Of a stretch of 64,000 bases of DNA, positions 47,617 to 60,909 are shown piece by piece. Location: positions 18,527,001 through 18,591,000 of the forward strand of contig JAZBQD010000027.1 in NCBI GenBank assembly GCA_036583965.1. The letters are read 5' to 3'. The first letter of the stretch is position 1; each line of letters starts with the position of its first letter. Source of the stretch: Prunella strophiata. Lineage: Eukaryota > Chordata > Aves > Passeriformes > Prunellidae. Below the pieces are notes generated by a model that saw nothing but the letters and a program-made list of their open reading frames with translations, ran no database searches and was not told the origin of the DNA. The position numbers and the translations under genes are program-made.

Positions 47617-50600
47617 TGTAATAAGTTTCATTTTAAGGCAGGTCCCTCCTGGGTAACCTCTCTAGTAAAGTCTGATTCCAGGTGAAGCCAACACGAGAAC
47701 CATATTTGCTTTTATGAATGCTGAAATGGTCCATGAATCTCAAATAGTATTGCACCCTCTGTTTTATAAATATTTTATGTGTTTTTCTTCAGTAAATACA
47801 TATATTTTGCTTTTTGAATCTCAGGGCCCCTTTTGAGCTGTGTGGCTCTTAGAATGTTAATAGAGAAGTAGCAACATGAAACTGAAAATAAATGCTTTTA
47901 ACAAACAGGGAAAGTCTATATTTCACCAAGGAAAGTGTGGTTTAAAATAAAACAGACTCCTGCAACGTCTAAATCCTGCATATTTTCTGCAGAGCATGCC
48001 ACAGCTATTGACATGCTGTTGGTTTTATATGTCCCAGGATGCATGAATTATTACTGTCATTTGACATTTTATATTCCTAGTTCCATAGCCTATAGCAACA
48101 CTTACCGTCAGCTGTGGCAGACTATAGCAGACCTCTGGCAATGCCTCTTATTGATCAAGCACTGCTCACTGTTTGCCTGCTCAGTAATGCAAAGACATCC
48201 TAATTCTCTAAGACACAAAACCCACAAGTTACTGCATTTGGGATTTCTAGTCCTTTCAAGAGACCCAAGACACAAAACACAGATTACAGATACCTTCTCC
48301 CCCACTGGGAGGCAAACTGAGTTATCTCACAAGCTTTAGGTACTACAAAAGAAAGCACATTGGTGGCAATGCTGAAGAGAAAAGCAGGATGCTAACAAAT
48401 GGTGCTAATGTAACTGGTTATGAAAGGGACCTCAGGAATGAGAGAGGTGTTCTGCTGAGAGTCAATGGAGTTGTGCTGCCAGCTTCATTAACTTCTTTTA
48501 AAAGGACCTATACAAATTAATACAGTAAAAAATTATGTCAAAGGTGCTTGTGCTTATGATTTGAATAAAGGTAAATTTTGCCAGCGCTTACTTAGGTGAA
48601 ATTCCCCCAAGACAGCAAGAGCCTGAGTTGTAAATAATAAAACAGAAACTGCAGATCACAGGGCAGCAGAACACACCACAAATGACCATGTAAAGACTCA
48701 GTGCAGCAGTGACTGGTTTCTGGGCCCAGCAAACACACCCCCAACACCCTCTTGAGTCAAAGGAAAGATGACCTACCCTTGGCATGGGGCAAGCCCTGTC
48801 AGTAATGCAGCTCACAACAGCAGCATATCAACCTCAGCCCTTGCCTTGAGGAGCTGGTTTATCACCTTCTCCCTTCTTTCCAATCCACACTCTTCCCCTC
48901 TCTGCTCTCTCTCTCTCCTTCCAGGGAGCAGCCATGGCTGCCCAGCACAGCCCTCTGTATGGAGTGGCTCAGCAGGGAACAGAGGCTGTGTCCAGCTGCT
49001 GCCCAGGGCTCCTCAGTGAGTCACCTAAGTGGGAGCATGATGGCCGAGCCCTGGCAGTGGCAGGCTCCATGTCTGCATGCCCTTCCTGCCCCAGCAGGTG
49101 CCCTGTGCAGGGGCAGCCTGAGCCTGGAGCCAGCTCTGACCCACACCTGGGACCACTGTGAGTTGTGACAAAGCCAAGGTAAGGGACACGTTTAACTTGG
49201 CCAGCCTAAACCACCAGAGAATTTATGCAAGACCTGCTTGGCTTTTGCCAAGCCTCACAGCTGTCCTTCCTCAGGGTCTGGTTCCCTGGGCAGCTCCTGG
49301 CCCTCCACCCTGGGCCCTGCACAGGTCACAGCTCACACCAGTGCCCACAGATTCCCAGGGCAAGCTGCTCACCAACCAAACACTTGTACCAGCCCATCCT
49401 CGCTTGCTTGGCTAAGGATCAGCTTTGATGTGATGCTTCTGTAGGGAGTGTCCATCCCAGCATCCAACAGCATCCCATCCCAGCTGGTTGTGAGTCCCCA
49501 CGTGGGGAGAGGGCCTGAGGGCCTTCCCTGGTTCTGGGGACCCATCAGACCCAACTCTCAGGGTGTTCCAGATCTTAAATCTGACCCCTGCAGCCCTACC
49601 CCATCAGACTGTGGCTTTGCTCCTCACTTTGCCTGCAGAGACAATGGCTGCAGCCCCCTCCTGGCACACTCTGCTGGTCTTCAGGAAAGGGCTTTTCCTG
49701 AAGAGCCCACATCTTTGAGCACAAGAGTAATCCTGAAGCATGGCAAAGGGGTTTTCTGCTTGCGTTGCACCTTCCTGTTCATTCTCTCCCACTGTCTGAT
49801 CCTTCTGCTTCCCCTGCCTGTCCCACCAGTGTTACTCTGACATAAGGAGCCTCCAGCATCTTTTTTACCTTGTTGAATCTCTTGGAAAGCATCATCAGGT
49901 CATGAACCATTTCCTCCAAACACTGACTGCATCTACTGCCTTAGCACAATGATGGAGCTGCTTATCCAGTCCAAGCTTGCTACAATGAAAAGTCACACTT
50001 TTCCAATTTATCCAGTGAGATTTTATGATCACTTGAAATAGAGCAGCACAGCTCTGCACCTGTAACATCTTCAGAGCCACTTAACAGCACAGCCAGAGAG
50101 CACGATTCCAGTTGAGCTCAGCTGAGCACAGAAGGTGACTTCTGATGCTGGAGCACTTCATCACTGGGGTAAGACAGGCTGGTGAGGCAGGCAGCATTTG
50201 ACTTGCAAAGCCTCTTTCTTTGACATCCTAAGAGGGCAGCAGGGCTGCACGTGAGTTAAACACTTGCCAGCAAACAAAAACATTTTCCTTTGCCAAAACG
50301 TTACAGTGGTGATGTTGTTCCTGTCTTTTGAAGGCATAAGATTGAATTGACAGATCCTGTCAGCTCCTCAGCCAGCTTGAAGAATGACAAAGACCATTGG
50401 CATTCACACAGTCCCACCTCCTTGAAGGCACAGGTCCTCTTTGGTTGACTTCTCCCAAGGAGAAACCAGTTTCCTGCCTCGCCCTTGGAAATGATAGAAG
50501 ATGCAAACTCCAGGCTAAATGCTTCTCTTCTCTGCTTCATGAGGCTCAGCCCACTGGCCTCACATTCCTGTGGTCAAATCTGGCAGAGCAAACATCTGGG

Positions 50601-53600
50601 ACATGCAAACAAACCCCCAGATTCAGACACCTGCTCATAATAAGGACAGGGAGGGTGTTTGTGCTGCAGTTCATCACCACTAGGGTGGGAAGAGCCACGT
50701 TCCAAGCAGGACAGTCAGAGAGACTGCTCCAGGCACTGGTGGGACAGGACATCCACAGAAGTGGCACAGACTGCAGGGCCAAGAGCAGCCCTTGGTGCCT
50801 CATGACAGTGCAATATGCATGTAGGTAATTAGGTTTTAGAAATATACATCCACACACTTCCACACTGCTCAACTACACATCGTGTGTATGTCTGGGTGTT
50901 TGTGTAGGTGCACATGATGGTGTCCTGCATTTTCAGTGCATCATGTGCACCTGTGCAAAAAGATCACAACTCCTGTAGATAATTTATCAGCTGAAATGGG
51001 AATTTTACACCTGTCCAAATCCTTACTTTTGAATATGTCAGTGTTTTTTTGCAATTTGGGAAGAGTTCAATTTTGACTTATTGACATCAGTGCACTTTAC
51101 CGAATGAGAAGCACTAATGTTTCCTCTGAACCCTCATATGAACAAACAGAATTATTCCATTTATGCAAATACCAGATGTAGCAATTTTAATAAAATCAAA
51201 TGCCTTTAAATAAAATAATACATATAATTTGATTTATTTGTAGCCTTGCTCCTAAGATTAAAAATACCTACTGTCTTCTCATGATCAATAATCCAATTTT
51301 TAAGGGGCTGTTACTTTCATTATAAACATATAAAAGCAATCCGAGCTACTAAAACCCTGTATATAGACACATTGTAAAAGCCAAACTACTTTTTACCCAG
51401 CAGGCAAAAAAAGAGACATAAACAGGTCTGAATTGTTGCAGACATAAATATTTTAGACAGACTAGAAAAACCTTTGGGAATTTGAGACTGTAATTAAGCC
51501 CCTTAGCAGAGCATTCAGTAAACCAGAGCCTGAAGGACCCTGTGGTGGGTCCCAGTTGTGGAGTAAGACATTGAAAGGGTGTAAAAGGCTGCAGACCCAC
51601 TTCAACCAGGGGCTGTTCACCTGGCACTAAACAGGTCACAAAGTCAAGAATGGCTTCATAGGTGTGCCACAAGCATTCCCTGATCCTGGTGTGCTTCACC
51701 CTGACAGGAGAAAACAGAGAAGACACATTTCTCCTTTGTCTGCTGCCAGCTGAGTTTTATTCCTCTCTGTTTCCACCTCTTTCTGTCCACCGCCTCCATC
51801 CCTCATCCAAGCTCTGTAAGCTTCCTATTATTCCAGACATTAAATCAATTTGTGTAAAACTATTACTGTTGTAGATGCTCTTTCTATCTTCCTATTGCTC
51901 AGCAGGAAGTAGACTTAGTGGTGCCACCCTAACTAATGAAAGTTTATTTAAGAACAGCTCAAACCCACTAAAAATTAGTAGCTTGATCCCACAGACCTGT
52001 ACTCAAGCCTTCAAGCTCCAGCCTGGATTGATCACTGTGGTGTCCAAGAAAGTGCTCTTGGCAGACTCCACACTGTCTCAGATGCATCTTTACATACATT
52101 AGTTGCATTAAATAAATCATTATCACTGCACCAAACTACCCTCTGGCCTGATCACATGTTAAAGTTTCAGGACCTGCTTGGGGCTACTCTGCATTGCTGG
52201 TGTCTGTGAGAGTGCCACCCCCAGAGTCACCCTGAGCCAGACACTGCAGTCAGGCTCACGCAGCAACTTGGAAGCACAACAATACTTTTAACAGCCCAGA
52301 AACAATTACTGCATCATCTCTCTTTATGGCTTTCCTGGAATATTCTTTCTATTCTTTGCTTTGTTCAAAGCACTGTGTCTAGGACCTTAACTCTTCCTGC
52401 TCAGACCCGATGGGTTATTCCTGCTCAGTGAGGAACTCATGAACTTCCTCTTAAACATGATTTTAAAATTGCATTGATGATGAGGAAAGCAAAGCACAAA
52501 TTGTGATCAGAGCTTTTATCAGATCTCTACTCTTTTTTTGAGGGTAGGTGATGTTTCTGATTACCAGAGGACAAGTGTACTGGTCTCTCCAAAGCACAAA
52601 ACAAAGATTTACAGAAGATATGCTCTTAACTCTTGCCAACCCAAGTCCAGAATTCATTCTCAACTGGTTAGAAATGCCAAGCCAAACTCTTTCAAATCTT
52701 ATCTTAACCTAGCTTTTTATGAAGGCTGAATCTCATTGACAGGTCTGCTTTTACTATCAGTAGTAGGACACAACTCCTCAGGCTGCTCTTTCACAAGGAC
52801 ACTATTAGTTTATTGCATATTGAGGTTTATTGGGCTTTGGCTTTTTATAAGGCAGCAGCAAGTAATTGCATGGACACATTGATTTCATTGTCCCCATCTG
52901 TAAATCTGTAAGAAGGCACAATGAGAGCAGAGATAGTGTATAAATACCTTACAAAATAATCTTTGGCCTTTGATAGGGATGCATTGATTTCTTGTTATCA
53001 CTGAATCTTTAGATGAAATCACTTTATATAAATGTATATTATATTTTAAATATTTAGCTCCTGTAAATCATAATCCCTGATTATTTTTTTTTCTTTTTGA
53101 CAGTAGTAAGAAATATCAGCTAACTCTCCCCTTAGGGAAAAAAAAAATAAATAAAAAAGAGGAACTTACAGCCCAGTGTGTGGCCAGATAGGACATAACT
53201 TCATCTTTTGTCACAGTTCAGTAAACAGTAAACCTGCTGAGATTTAGCTGGGAACTGGTGCTTACTCATGCTCCTTGCAGACCTTGGGCCAGCTGAACGT
53301 GGATGAAATCAGCCAGGGCCTGTGAGCAGCAGCAGCTCATCAGGGCAGCCACATGGGCACATGAGCCCCCACACTCTCCCACTTTTCATTCCCTTGCCTC
53401 CTTTTGCTTCTCTCTCCCTTCTGCTTTTTTCCCCATTTCTTCTCTTTGTCTGCTATTTCCAGTCATTCCTTTCTGCCCTGTTCCTCCTCTATCTTTTCCC
53501 TTTGCTCAGGTGCTCTGTCCCTCTCCTCTGCTCCCTTCAGGAGAGGAGAAGTGGGCAATGCTGTAATTTAGTGCTGAATTCTTACCTAGCCTGGGATAAG

Positions 53601-55569
53601 CAGCAAAGAAGTAAGGAAACAACAGGTATTTCCTTTGGAAAATGTCACAGGTCCTTTAGGACCCTGATTCAATCTCTCCAAAAAAAAAAATCAATTGTCA
53701 TTTTTAATAGGCATCAGATCACAACTCAAGGTACCACCCCTTAAATGCAATAATGAGTCAGCTCCTTCTAGAAGTTGCCACACACAGAAAACATTTTGCC
53801 AATTATTCATGAACAATTCTACAAAACTAATCACAGCCATTATTTAGTGTGCTCTGTCACATCAACTTTGCAATTATTCAATCCCCTTGTTTTTACATAC
53901 CTATTCAAACCCTGAAAAGAAAGACTTCTATTAACTTAAGCACATCCTTCTGAACTTTTTAAAATGCAGTAAACTCTTGATTTTCTGCCTTAAGTCACAC
54001 AATGGACAAGGAAATAAGAGCTAACAAAGGTTCTCACAAAAACATTAGAGAAGTTATAATGCTACTTTCACATTTTTAATATGAGATAGGGTTCTGCACC
54101 TCAGATTTAATGCACACAGAATAGTTGCAAGTACAATGGGATTTGGATAACAACATTTATAGTAGCATAGAATTACAAGTGTACTGACATGTTTTTTGTG
54201 TTTCCTTATAGCACAGAAGCTGCTGCTCTTTGTCCCCCACATCCCTTGTGTCAGAAGCAGCCCAATACTAATAAATCTCAAATACACTTTTGAGATTCAT
54301 AGCAAGAGCTGCAACACCCAGGTGGAATTTATAAACATGTCTTAAAATTGTTTCTGTGTCATGCTAGAGCACAGACACAGAAGGAAAGGTCTCTTTGCCC
54401 TGTTACTGGGCATCACAAATGAAAACAACTCCCTTCCTCTGCCTGGGATGTGAGCCCTGGTATGCACAGTTCTATCTGGACGTGAAGGGGGGCAGGCTCC
54501 CAGCTCTTGCTGAAGCAGCCCTGGGCAGAACTGCATGTTCCTTGTGACCAGTAGAGATGGGGCAGCCCTGCAATGCTTTCTTCTAGCTCACTTGGGCAAC
54601 CAAAGATCTTTTTAGGACACTTACTGCAAGTATTTATGAGTATTTATGTAAGGTAGCAGCAGGGCTTTCAAATCTGGCAGTGCCTAGAATTCACAGGCCT
54701 CAAATCTGCTACACAACTAAGATTTGGGGTTAGATTTCTTTTTAGGCATTTACATAACCTCAGAAAGTGCTCTGCTCAGAGCTGTCAGTCAGAGACATTC
54801 CAGCATAATTTCTAAAACATTAGGGAGTTTCACACCCAATGTACAGCAATCTGTTTGGATCTAAAAACTAGAACACGCTGTAGTAAATAGTTTTTTTCCT
54901 GGTCTCATTTCATGTAATTGGGCAGGAGAAATGAGGTGTCAGAGGCTTGAATCCTGCCTGGAAGAGCAGCACAGGGCAGGGAGGGTGCAGCAGGGGTTAC
55001 ACTACTGGATGGTGACTCCTCAGCTCATCAGACCAATTCCCTCCACCTTTCTTCACCCACTGGGCAATCTGGTGTCCCCAGCTTTTCACTGAGCAGCAAG
55101 TTAACCCAGAGAACTGCGGGGATTTGTTTAATGCAACAAAAGCTTTTGTCTTGTGAATATCAGGCTTAAATAATTGTATGGCTATATCCTCTAGAAATCA
55201 TACTCAGTCTCACAGAGCTTTAGAGTAGCTATTTGGAATCCATCAGTAGAAAGACTGGAAGTTCCTCTAAAGAAAGAGGTCTATAGCTGCAGTTTCTTTA
55301 ACTAAGACCTCTCTCTTATGATTTCCAGTGAGTTCCTGCTCTCATATTCTAAAGGTAATTAATACCAAATTTCTGCAGGGAAAAAAATTCATGTAACTTT
55401 TAAGATTGTATTAGTCTAAATAATACAAGTATAAATATTTAGAAAATAATAAAAAGAAAATAGAAAATATTTTAAAAATTTAAAAAACATAGAAAATATT
55501 TTCCTGGCTTCCTCAGTTTCTTTCCATGGCAACCCTCTGCCACCACAGTGTACTTTGTGCATGTGCAAG

Positions 55570-55830
55570 AGGAAACCCAGGGCCGAGAGCCGGGCGCCGC
55601 ATCCTTGGGGCCGGGCACAGCCCCGGCTGCTGCTCAGGGCTGCCATCCCTGCCCAGCCAGGCCAGGCTGGCACAGAGCCCTCCCCAGCAGCGGGCAGGGC
55701 TGCTGGAGCTGGCCCCAGGCACCCTCCATGTGCCTGCAGGCAGAGGCACACTACGGCAGAGCAGCACCGCAGCCCCAGGAGCAGCGGCACGGGACAAACC
55801 CAGGGCCGTGGCACTGGCCTGGAGCATGTG
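55570..55830. other. Short GC-rich, CpG-containing patch
   Basis: About 260 bases with roughly a dozen CpGs rise abruptly from AT-rich DNA. All frames appear open because stops are rare; the 188-codon minus-strand frame (55416-55982) has no recognisable domain and ends in translated AT-rich junk. It could be a small orphan CpG island or a diverged repeat. Confidence 0.45.
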
Positions 55831-58194
55831 GTTATCTGCTGGTTGCCTGCAGGACTAGGTTCTGTCTGCTCATGACAATAATCCACCACCCTGACCAATG
55901 AAGCTCCCTGAGCTCCCAAATGTCCTGGCCCCAGGTGACCCCACCTGGCCCTCTGTGAGCCCCTTCCACCCACCACACACACCTTGTGCTCAGCATCTCC
56001 TTCTGTCCACTAACCTTTAGAGCATGCATAGAGCTGTTGTCCTGCCACGAACTCTTCCTTCCATAGGAAACCCATTTTCCCCCTTTTTTTCCCTTCAGCT
56101 TAAAGAAATAAAAGGAAATAAAGGAAAATACAGGGATTGTGAAATTATATTTACCACCTGCATATTTATGTAGGGGAAAACATTCTCACCCATCACCACT
56201 CAGACTTCCCTGCTATTGTAAAGGTACTGTGCTTGACCCTGGGGAGCTGAGAGTACATTCCATACTACCAGCTTCCTACAGCACCTAACTCTGGGCAGTG
56301 CTGGAATACTGCAGTTATTCTGTGTACCTGTGCATACAGGTGCACCCCTGACTGTAAAGCACAGCTGTATTCTTAAAACAAACATGTTCAAATTGCATCA
56401 TATTAACGGAGTATCTTTTGGCTTAAAAAAAGAGTAATCAATTTTATATCCCTTATCAATCATGATATCTAAATTTGGAGCATCCAGGTAGTATACTCAC
56501 TGATTTCTCAGTCAGCCTCCTGTATTTCCATTTTGACAGTATTTTTCAACTCCAGCACTGAGTGGAAGAGCAAGTCATGATCCCACATGTTAAAAACAAG
56601 AGCAATTGCTCATGTACCCTGTGCAGCAGAGCTGCCACCCCACAGGGGAAAGCCTGACAGCCTGCAGCTCTCGTGCAGGCAAGACTCCCACAGAGGAGAG
56701 CATGACTGCATGTCCCTAACACTGTCACACCAGTCTCACTGTTTGGGGACAGGCTTTTCTGCATGGACAGCACTTGGGCATTTTGTTGTAAAGGAAGAGA
56801 AATAGCTAAAATACCAAACTTCCCAAAAGCTGTCAATAATAACAAGAATAACAAGTCAAATCAGCATGTTTTGGTTTTCTAGATAAGGGTATGTTGAACA
56901 TTCAAAGGATGATAGATCTCTCTCTTCCAAAGAGAGCCAGGTGATGGCTCTCCCCATATCTCAGATTAGATGGGGGTTTTCATGTTCTAATACTTGTGCT
57001 ACATGCGTATGCTTTAATGTCCTTTATGAAATGCTGGCCATTGAGGCTCCACTTGGGGTGGCCCAACCCTCAGAGCTGTTTCTGCCAATGCTCATATAAC
57101 ATCACAAACTCAGCAGGGTTGCCCTGCATTTAGACTGCTTTAAGAAACATAGGTTCCCATTTTTCATGCTTTCCTGTCTTTCCCCCACTTACACCTTGGC
57201 ACAGGGAGCAAACAGAGCAGCACAGGCTGTGGTGTACTCCTATACTTGGTTCCCTGAGCACAAAGTAAATATGCAAGAACCTGGAGCAAGGATCTGTCCT
57301 GAAAGAGGCTGGTATGGAATTTGTCACCAGATACAGGAAGCTTCAAGTTTGTTTTTTTTTTCCTACCCTTCAGGAACTCTGAATCAAAATAGCTAGGAAA
57401 AGTTAAATTTAGTAAAAATTGGATCATCCTTTTCATCATTGTTTTCATCTCCTGAATCCTTGCAATAGCATTTTGGAAAGAGCTTCTCTGACAGACAAAG
57501 AGGGTTTGTCCTGGGGAGCCACTGCCCAGCAAGGGCAGACCCCCTCCTGTCCCCCCCAGGCAGCAGATCCATGCCAACCCATGTCCTGGCTTCCCCTGAC
57601 CCACAGTGCAAAACCCTCCATCAATTCACACAGGCATCAGCATCTGCCTGAGTCCAGACATCCAAGAAGCACCAGGACCAGCAGACATTGCAATGTTTAC
57701 ATTAGCTAACAAATAAAACAGAGCATGGCAGCAATGTTCCACATGAAAGGTAACACTCACAGTTGGAGCAGGCTGTAGGGTGGTGGCTCTGTGCACACTG
57801 CAGACTCCATCCTGCTGAGAGGGGACGTGACACTGCCTGTGCCTCTCCCGTGGGGGTCAGCTCGGACCTGCCTGTGGCAGAAGGGATGCCACACAGCCTG
57901 GCCATCCCCCTGCCACCAAGGCAAGCCACAGCTGCTCCTGCCATCGCTGGCTGCATTATTTCCAGCCATTAAAGCATTCTCTGCAGGCTTGGATTTTCAT
58001 GTCAGAATCTAGGAGCTGCAGCATAACCCTATAAACCAAATTATATCTCCGAGACCCTCTTTCTCCACCAGGGCAGAAACAATTTTGACTGCCATTTGCC
58101 CTCAAGCAGTCTTTTCCTACAGGTGAGTGGCCTACAGTGCTTCACCACAATTAACCATGGCCGTGGCTCTTAGTAGCAATTTGTTTTCAATTAC
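55831..58194. other. Unique noncoding DNA
   Basis: Nothing recognisable apart from a T run near 57350-57361. GC-richer segments at 56600-56760 and 57490-57950 carry short open frames on both strands and look like ordinary unique sequence. Confidence 0.5.
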
Positions 58195-58293
58195 CTCCTT
58201 CAGGCAAATCTGAATGATTACCACCAGTTTTTTCACATTTCTTTCTGCTGCCAAGTCAGTATCAAAGTGCTCAAAGCGCATCAACTGTCGATC
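58195..58293 (-). CDS. Weak candidate internal exon (33 codons)
   Basis: On the minus strand, ATTGCAG|GATCGACAG and CTGAAGGAG|GTAATT bound a 99-base, phase-0 segment. It translates to a charged, helix-like peptide including DTDLAAERNVKKLV and IIQICLKE. Against it: the pyrimidine tract before the AG is poor, RNY codon use is at background, and the frame is also open on both sides. I do not recognise the peptide. If real it belongs to a leftward-transcribed gene. Confidence 0.25.
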
Positions 58294-60588
58294 CTGCAAT
58301 GTTCCAAATAAGCCATCGGTGTCCCCTGGTGAGGGCCAGGGTAGCCCAAACCCTGTGGTGTTTGCCCAGCACAGATCCATGGGCATGGACAGAGATCTCC
58401 CCAATGAGAAGTGCAGGTTTAGTGCCACAGAGCCACCCTGGTGTGAGCTCTGCTGAGTCCAGGGGAAGTGCACATCCCACCAACAAAGTCACTATTGCCT
58501 GGGGCTGCAGTGCCAGCAGGGGAGTGGCAGCAGCTCCTGTCCCAGCTGGGCTCTCTGAGGTGCTGCCTGGTCCCAAGGCAAAGGGTGCTCACAGGCTTGG
58601 GCACACACTGCCTTCCATCCCTGGAGCATTTCCACCACTCTAAGTTAGCAGGGACCAAACTTAAGCTGATCCTAACAGTAGTTCTTCCAAGGCAGGGAAA
58701 TGAAGAAAGGAAACTGCAGCACACTGTGGATCCTAATTGCATTTGCTCTGCAGGCTCTGAAATGTCAGTCAAACAAATACGCCATTGCCTTTACTGCTCT
58801 GCAGTTGCCATTTACTATTTTACTGGGAAATTGTCCAGGAAAGGGATACTACCTAGAAGGGACCATTATGCCAGCACTGGAAACCAGCAATATTTCTGAA
58901 CAACCCCACGGGCCCATTATCTGTTCCTACGCTGCGGAAAGACAAGAAGAGGCAGAGTGAGCCAATTTGTGTTTGTGGCAGCAATTGCAGCTGTGGAGGG
59001 ATGGAGGCAGCCCAGGACCCAGCGGGCACATCTGAGCCGGTGCACGCTCTGGAGCTGTGACAATTCACACCAGACAAGAGCGTGATTCAGTGAGTGAAGA
59101 AGGAAAAAAACCATCTTAAAATGAGTTCTTTTATGAGCCTGAGTTTCATTATGGAACTTTATCAGAGTTTATGAGAACTGGAGCAAACAATGCGAGGATG
59201 CAGAACATGCTCACTCTCCAGCTCTATCAGTCCACAAACCCAGTAATTTCCAGGACATGCAGAAACCATGGGGCAGATGGGTTTTGCTGAGGTGACAAAG
59301 CCCCTTTCCCTGGGAACAGCCCCACTAAAACCATCTCTTATTCTCTGGCAATGCCTCTTGCCCTCCAGAGAGCTCAGTTCCTGCTATAGGCAGCTCCTTG
59401 ATACTTAACTACCACTCTCCTAGACTTGGAGTGAGTGATTGAGATACTTACTATGCAGAATCATTCTGAATCACCCCATTTCACCACTAGTTTATTTCTC
59501 CTCCCAAGTCAGAAAAGCATAACAAAGGGTACTCAGCCCACTTCTGCTTACTGTAATTCCCCATCCACTCCCCACAAAGAAACACGGATTTACCTGGACC
59601 AGATCCCATTGACTTCTAAGCAAAGCTCAGTCTGTCTGTCTCTCCCTCTCTTCAGAGGGCAGTTTCAGACCTACTTATAGGTTCAACCTCTGTGGGCAGG
59701 GTGAGCAGAGGCTGTGCCCAGCACAAGTGAGGAGGAAACCATCCATTGCCAAAAGAGGCAGCTCCCATCCCTCTGGAAATCACCTTAACCAGGAAAACGT
59801 GTGTCCTTCCCACCAGCACCTGTGAAGGCTTGCTGTTTGCAGAAGGTTCAGCAACCCTTTCCTTTTGACAATTTTTGGTTTTCATCACGTTGTCTCTGGC
59901 AAAGAAAGCACAAGTGGATCAATGCTCAGTTCAGCTCTTGTGTCAGGGCACCCTGTCCCTGCTCCTGAGGCAGCACTTACAAGGCCACACAGGGTCCTGC
60001 AAGCAGGGGACAGGAATGGGGCAGCAGCAGCAGTGCTGTGGCTGCTCTCTGGCACAGGCATGGCTGTTCTGCTGTGGGCTGGCAGCTGCATTCTCTGCCT
60101 CGCAGGGATGTACACCTTGAGCATTCAGTCCCTTCCTAATTCTTTACATACTTTTTTTGGCTCTAGGTAATTTCTGCAAACATACAAGCTGAATTAATAC
60201 TATTTTTTTTTCATTTTAAACAAAACAAGTGCCATGTTTTATGATTCCTTTCTCTCTGTCTCTCAGATTGGATTTCTTAAATTCACATGGATTACACATT
60301 TTCATAAACCACACTGGCTGCAGCAAGCTGCCTTTGAATCATCATTTAGAGAAGTGAAGATTTAATTTCATGGTGGAATTAAGGTTGACATTTCCTTTTT
60401 ATTTACACCACACCAAGGATTAATAAGGTTACTATAACCTTAATCTTTGATAGCTCAACAATGGAATACTCCGGGATTACCGCAAAAGCTGGATTTTAAC
60501 TCTTTTAATCCCATTATTGTTGATAACCTTATCAACACTGTGCTCCACCACAGAGGTGGAGTGGAAGGATCTCAGACTCTGAAATTCC
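58294..60588. other. Unique noncoding DNA
   Basis: Moderately GC-rich sequence with many short open frames on both strands and none with recognisable domains. No repeat ends were seen. Confidence 0.5.
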
Positions 60589-60909
60589 TTACCATGGAGC
60601 AACATTCATAGTTTGAACAGAAGAGACAGTTGCTTGGTTGATGCCTGCAGTGAGGTTCACCGTTTGCAGTAGGGCTGCAATGCTGCTTTTAAGCGCCTTG
60701 TCAGAGATCTTTGCCAAGAAAAACATTGGTCCAGTGGCATATGTTGGTGGAGCAATGCAAGGTTGCTCTAATTCCCTTACTTTGTTTTTCCCTCCTCCCA
60801 TGTGACAACTACTCCAAGAATCAGACTGCCAGTCTGGCAAGTTGAGATCCAGAAACTTACTGCTAATTACCATGTTTACAATTCCCAACCTGTCTGTTGG
60901 TGCCAACAA
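60589..60909 (-). other. Protein-like open frame, unrecognised (exon or old coding relic)
   Basis: A 106-codon minus-strand frame. Its last 42 codons, with FLAKISDKALKSSIAALLQT then VNLTAGINQATVSSVQTM, have about 43% RNY codons, well above chance. It ends at CCATG|GTAAGG, which could be a good splice donor overlapping the TAA stop. Splicing onto the 58293 acceptor would give an immediate stop in that phase, so the two are not consecutive exons. Alternatives are a decayed coding relic of a mobile element or chance. Confidence 0.25.

Larger units (their letters stand above)
41666..55560. other. Unique noncoding DNA
   Basis: About 14 kb without a convincing gene. It contains a CpG-rich palindrome (44187-44200), a tandem duplication (47574-47616) and scattered GC-richer patches at 45840-46030 and 48740-49560 whose open frames look fortuitous. 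A or T tracts lie at about 53083-53097 and 53138-53159. Confidence 0.5.

Noticed and set aside
55416..55982. 188-codon minus-strand frame
   Set aside because: Starts in GC-rich patch and ends in AT-rich Phe/Tyr/Leu junk, with no domain or splice support.
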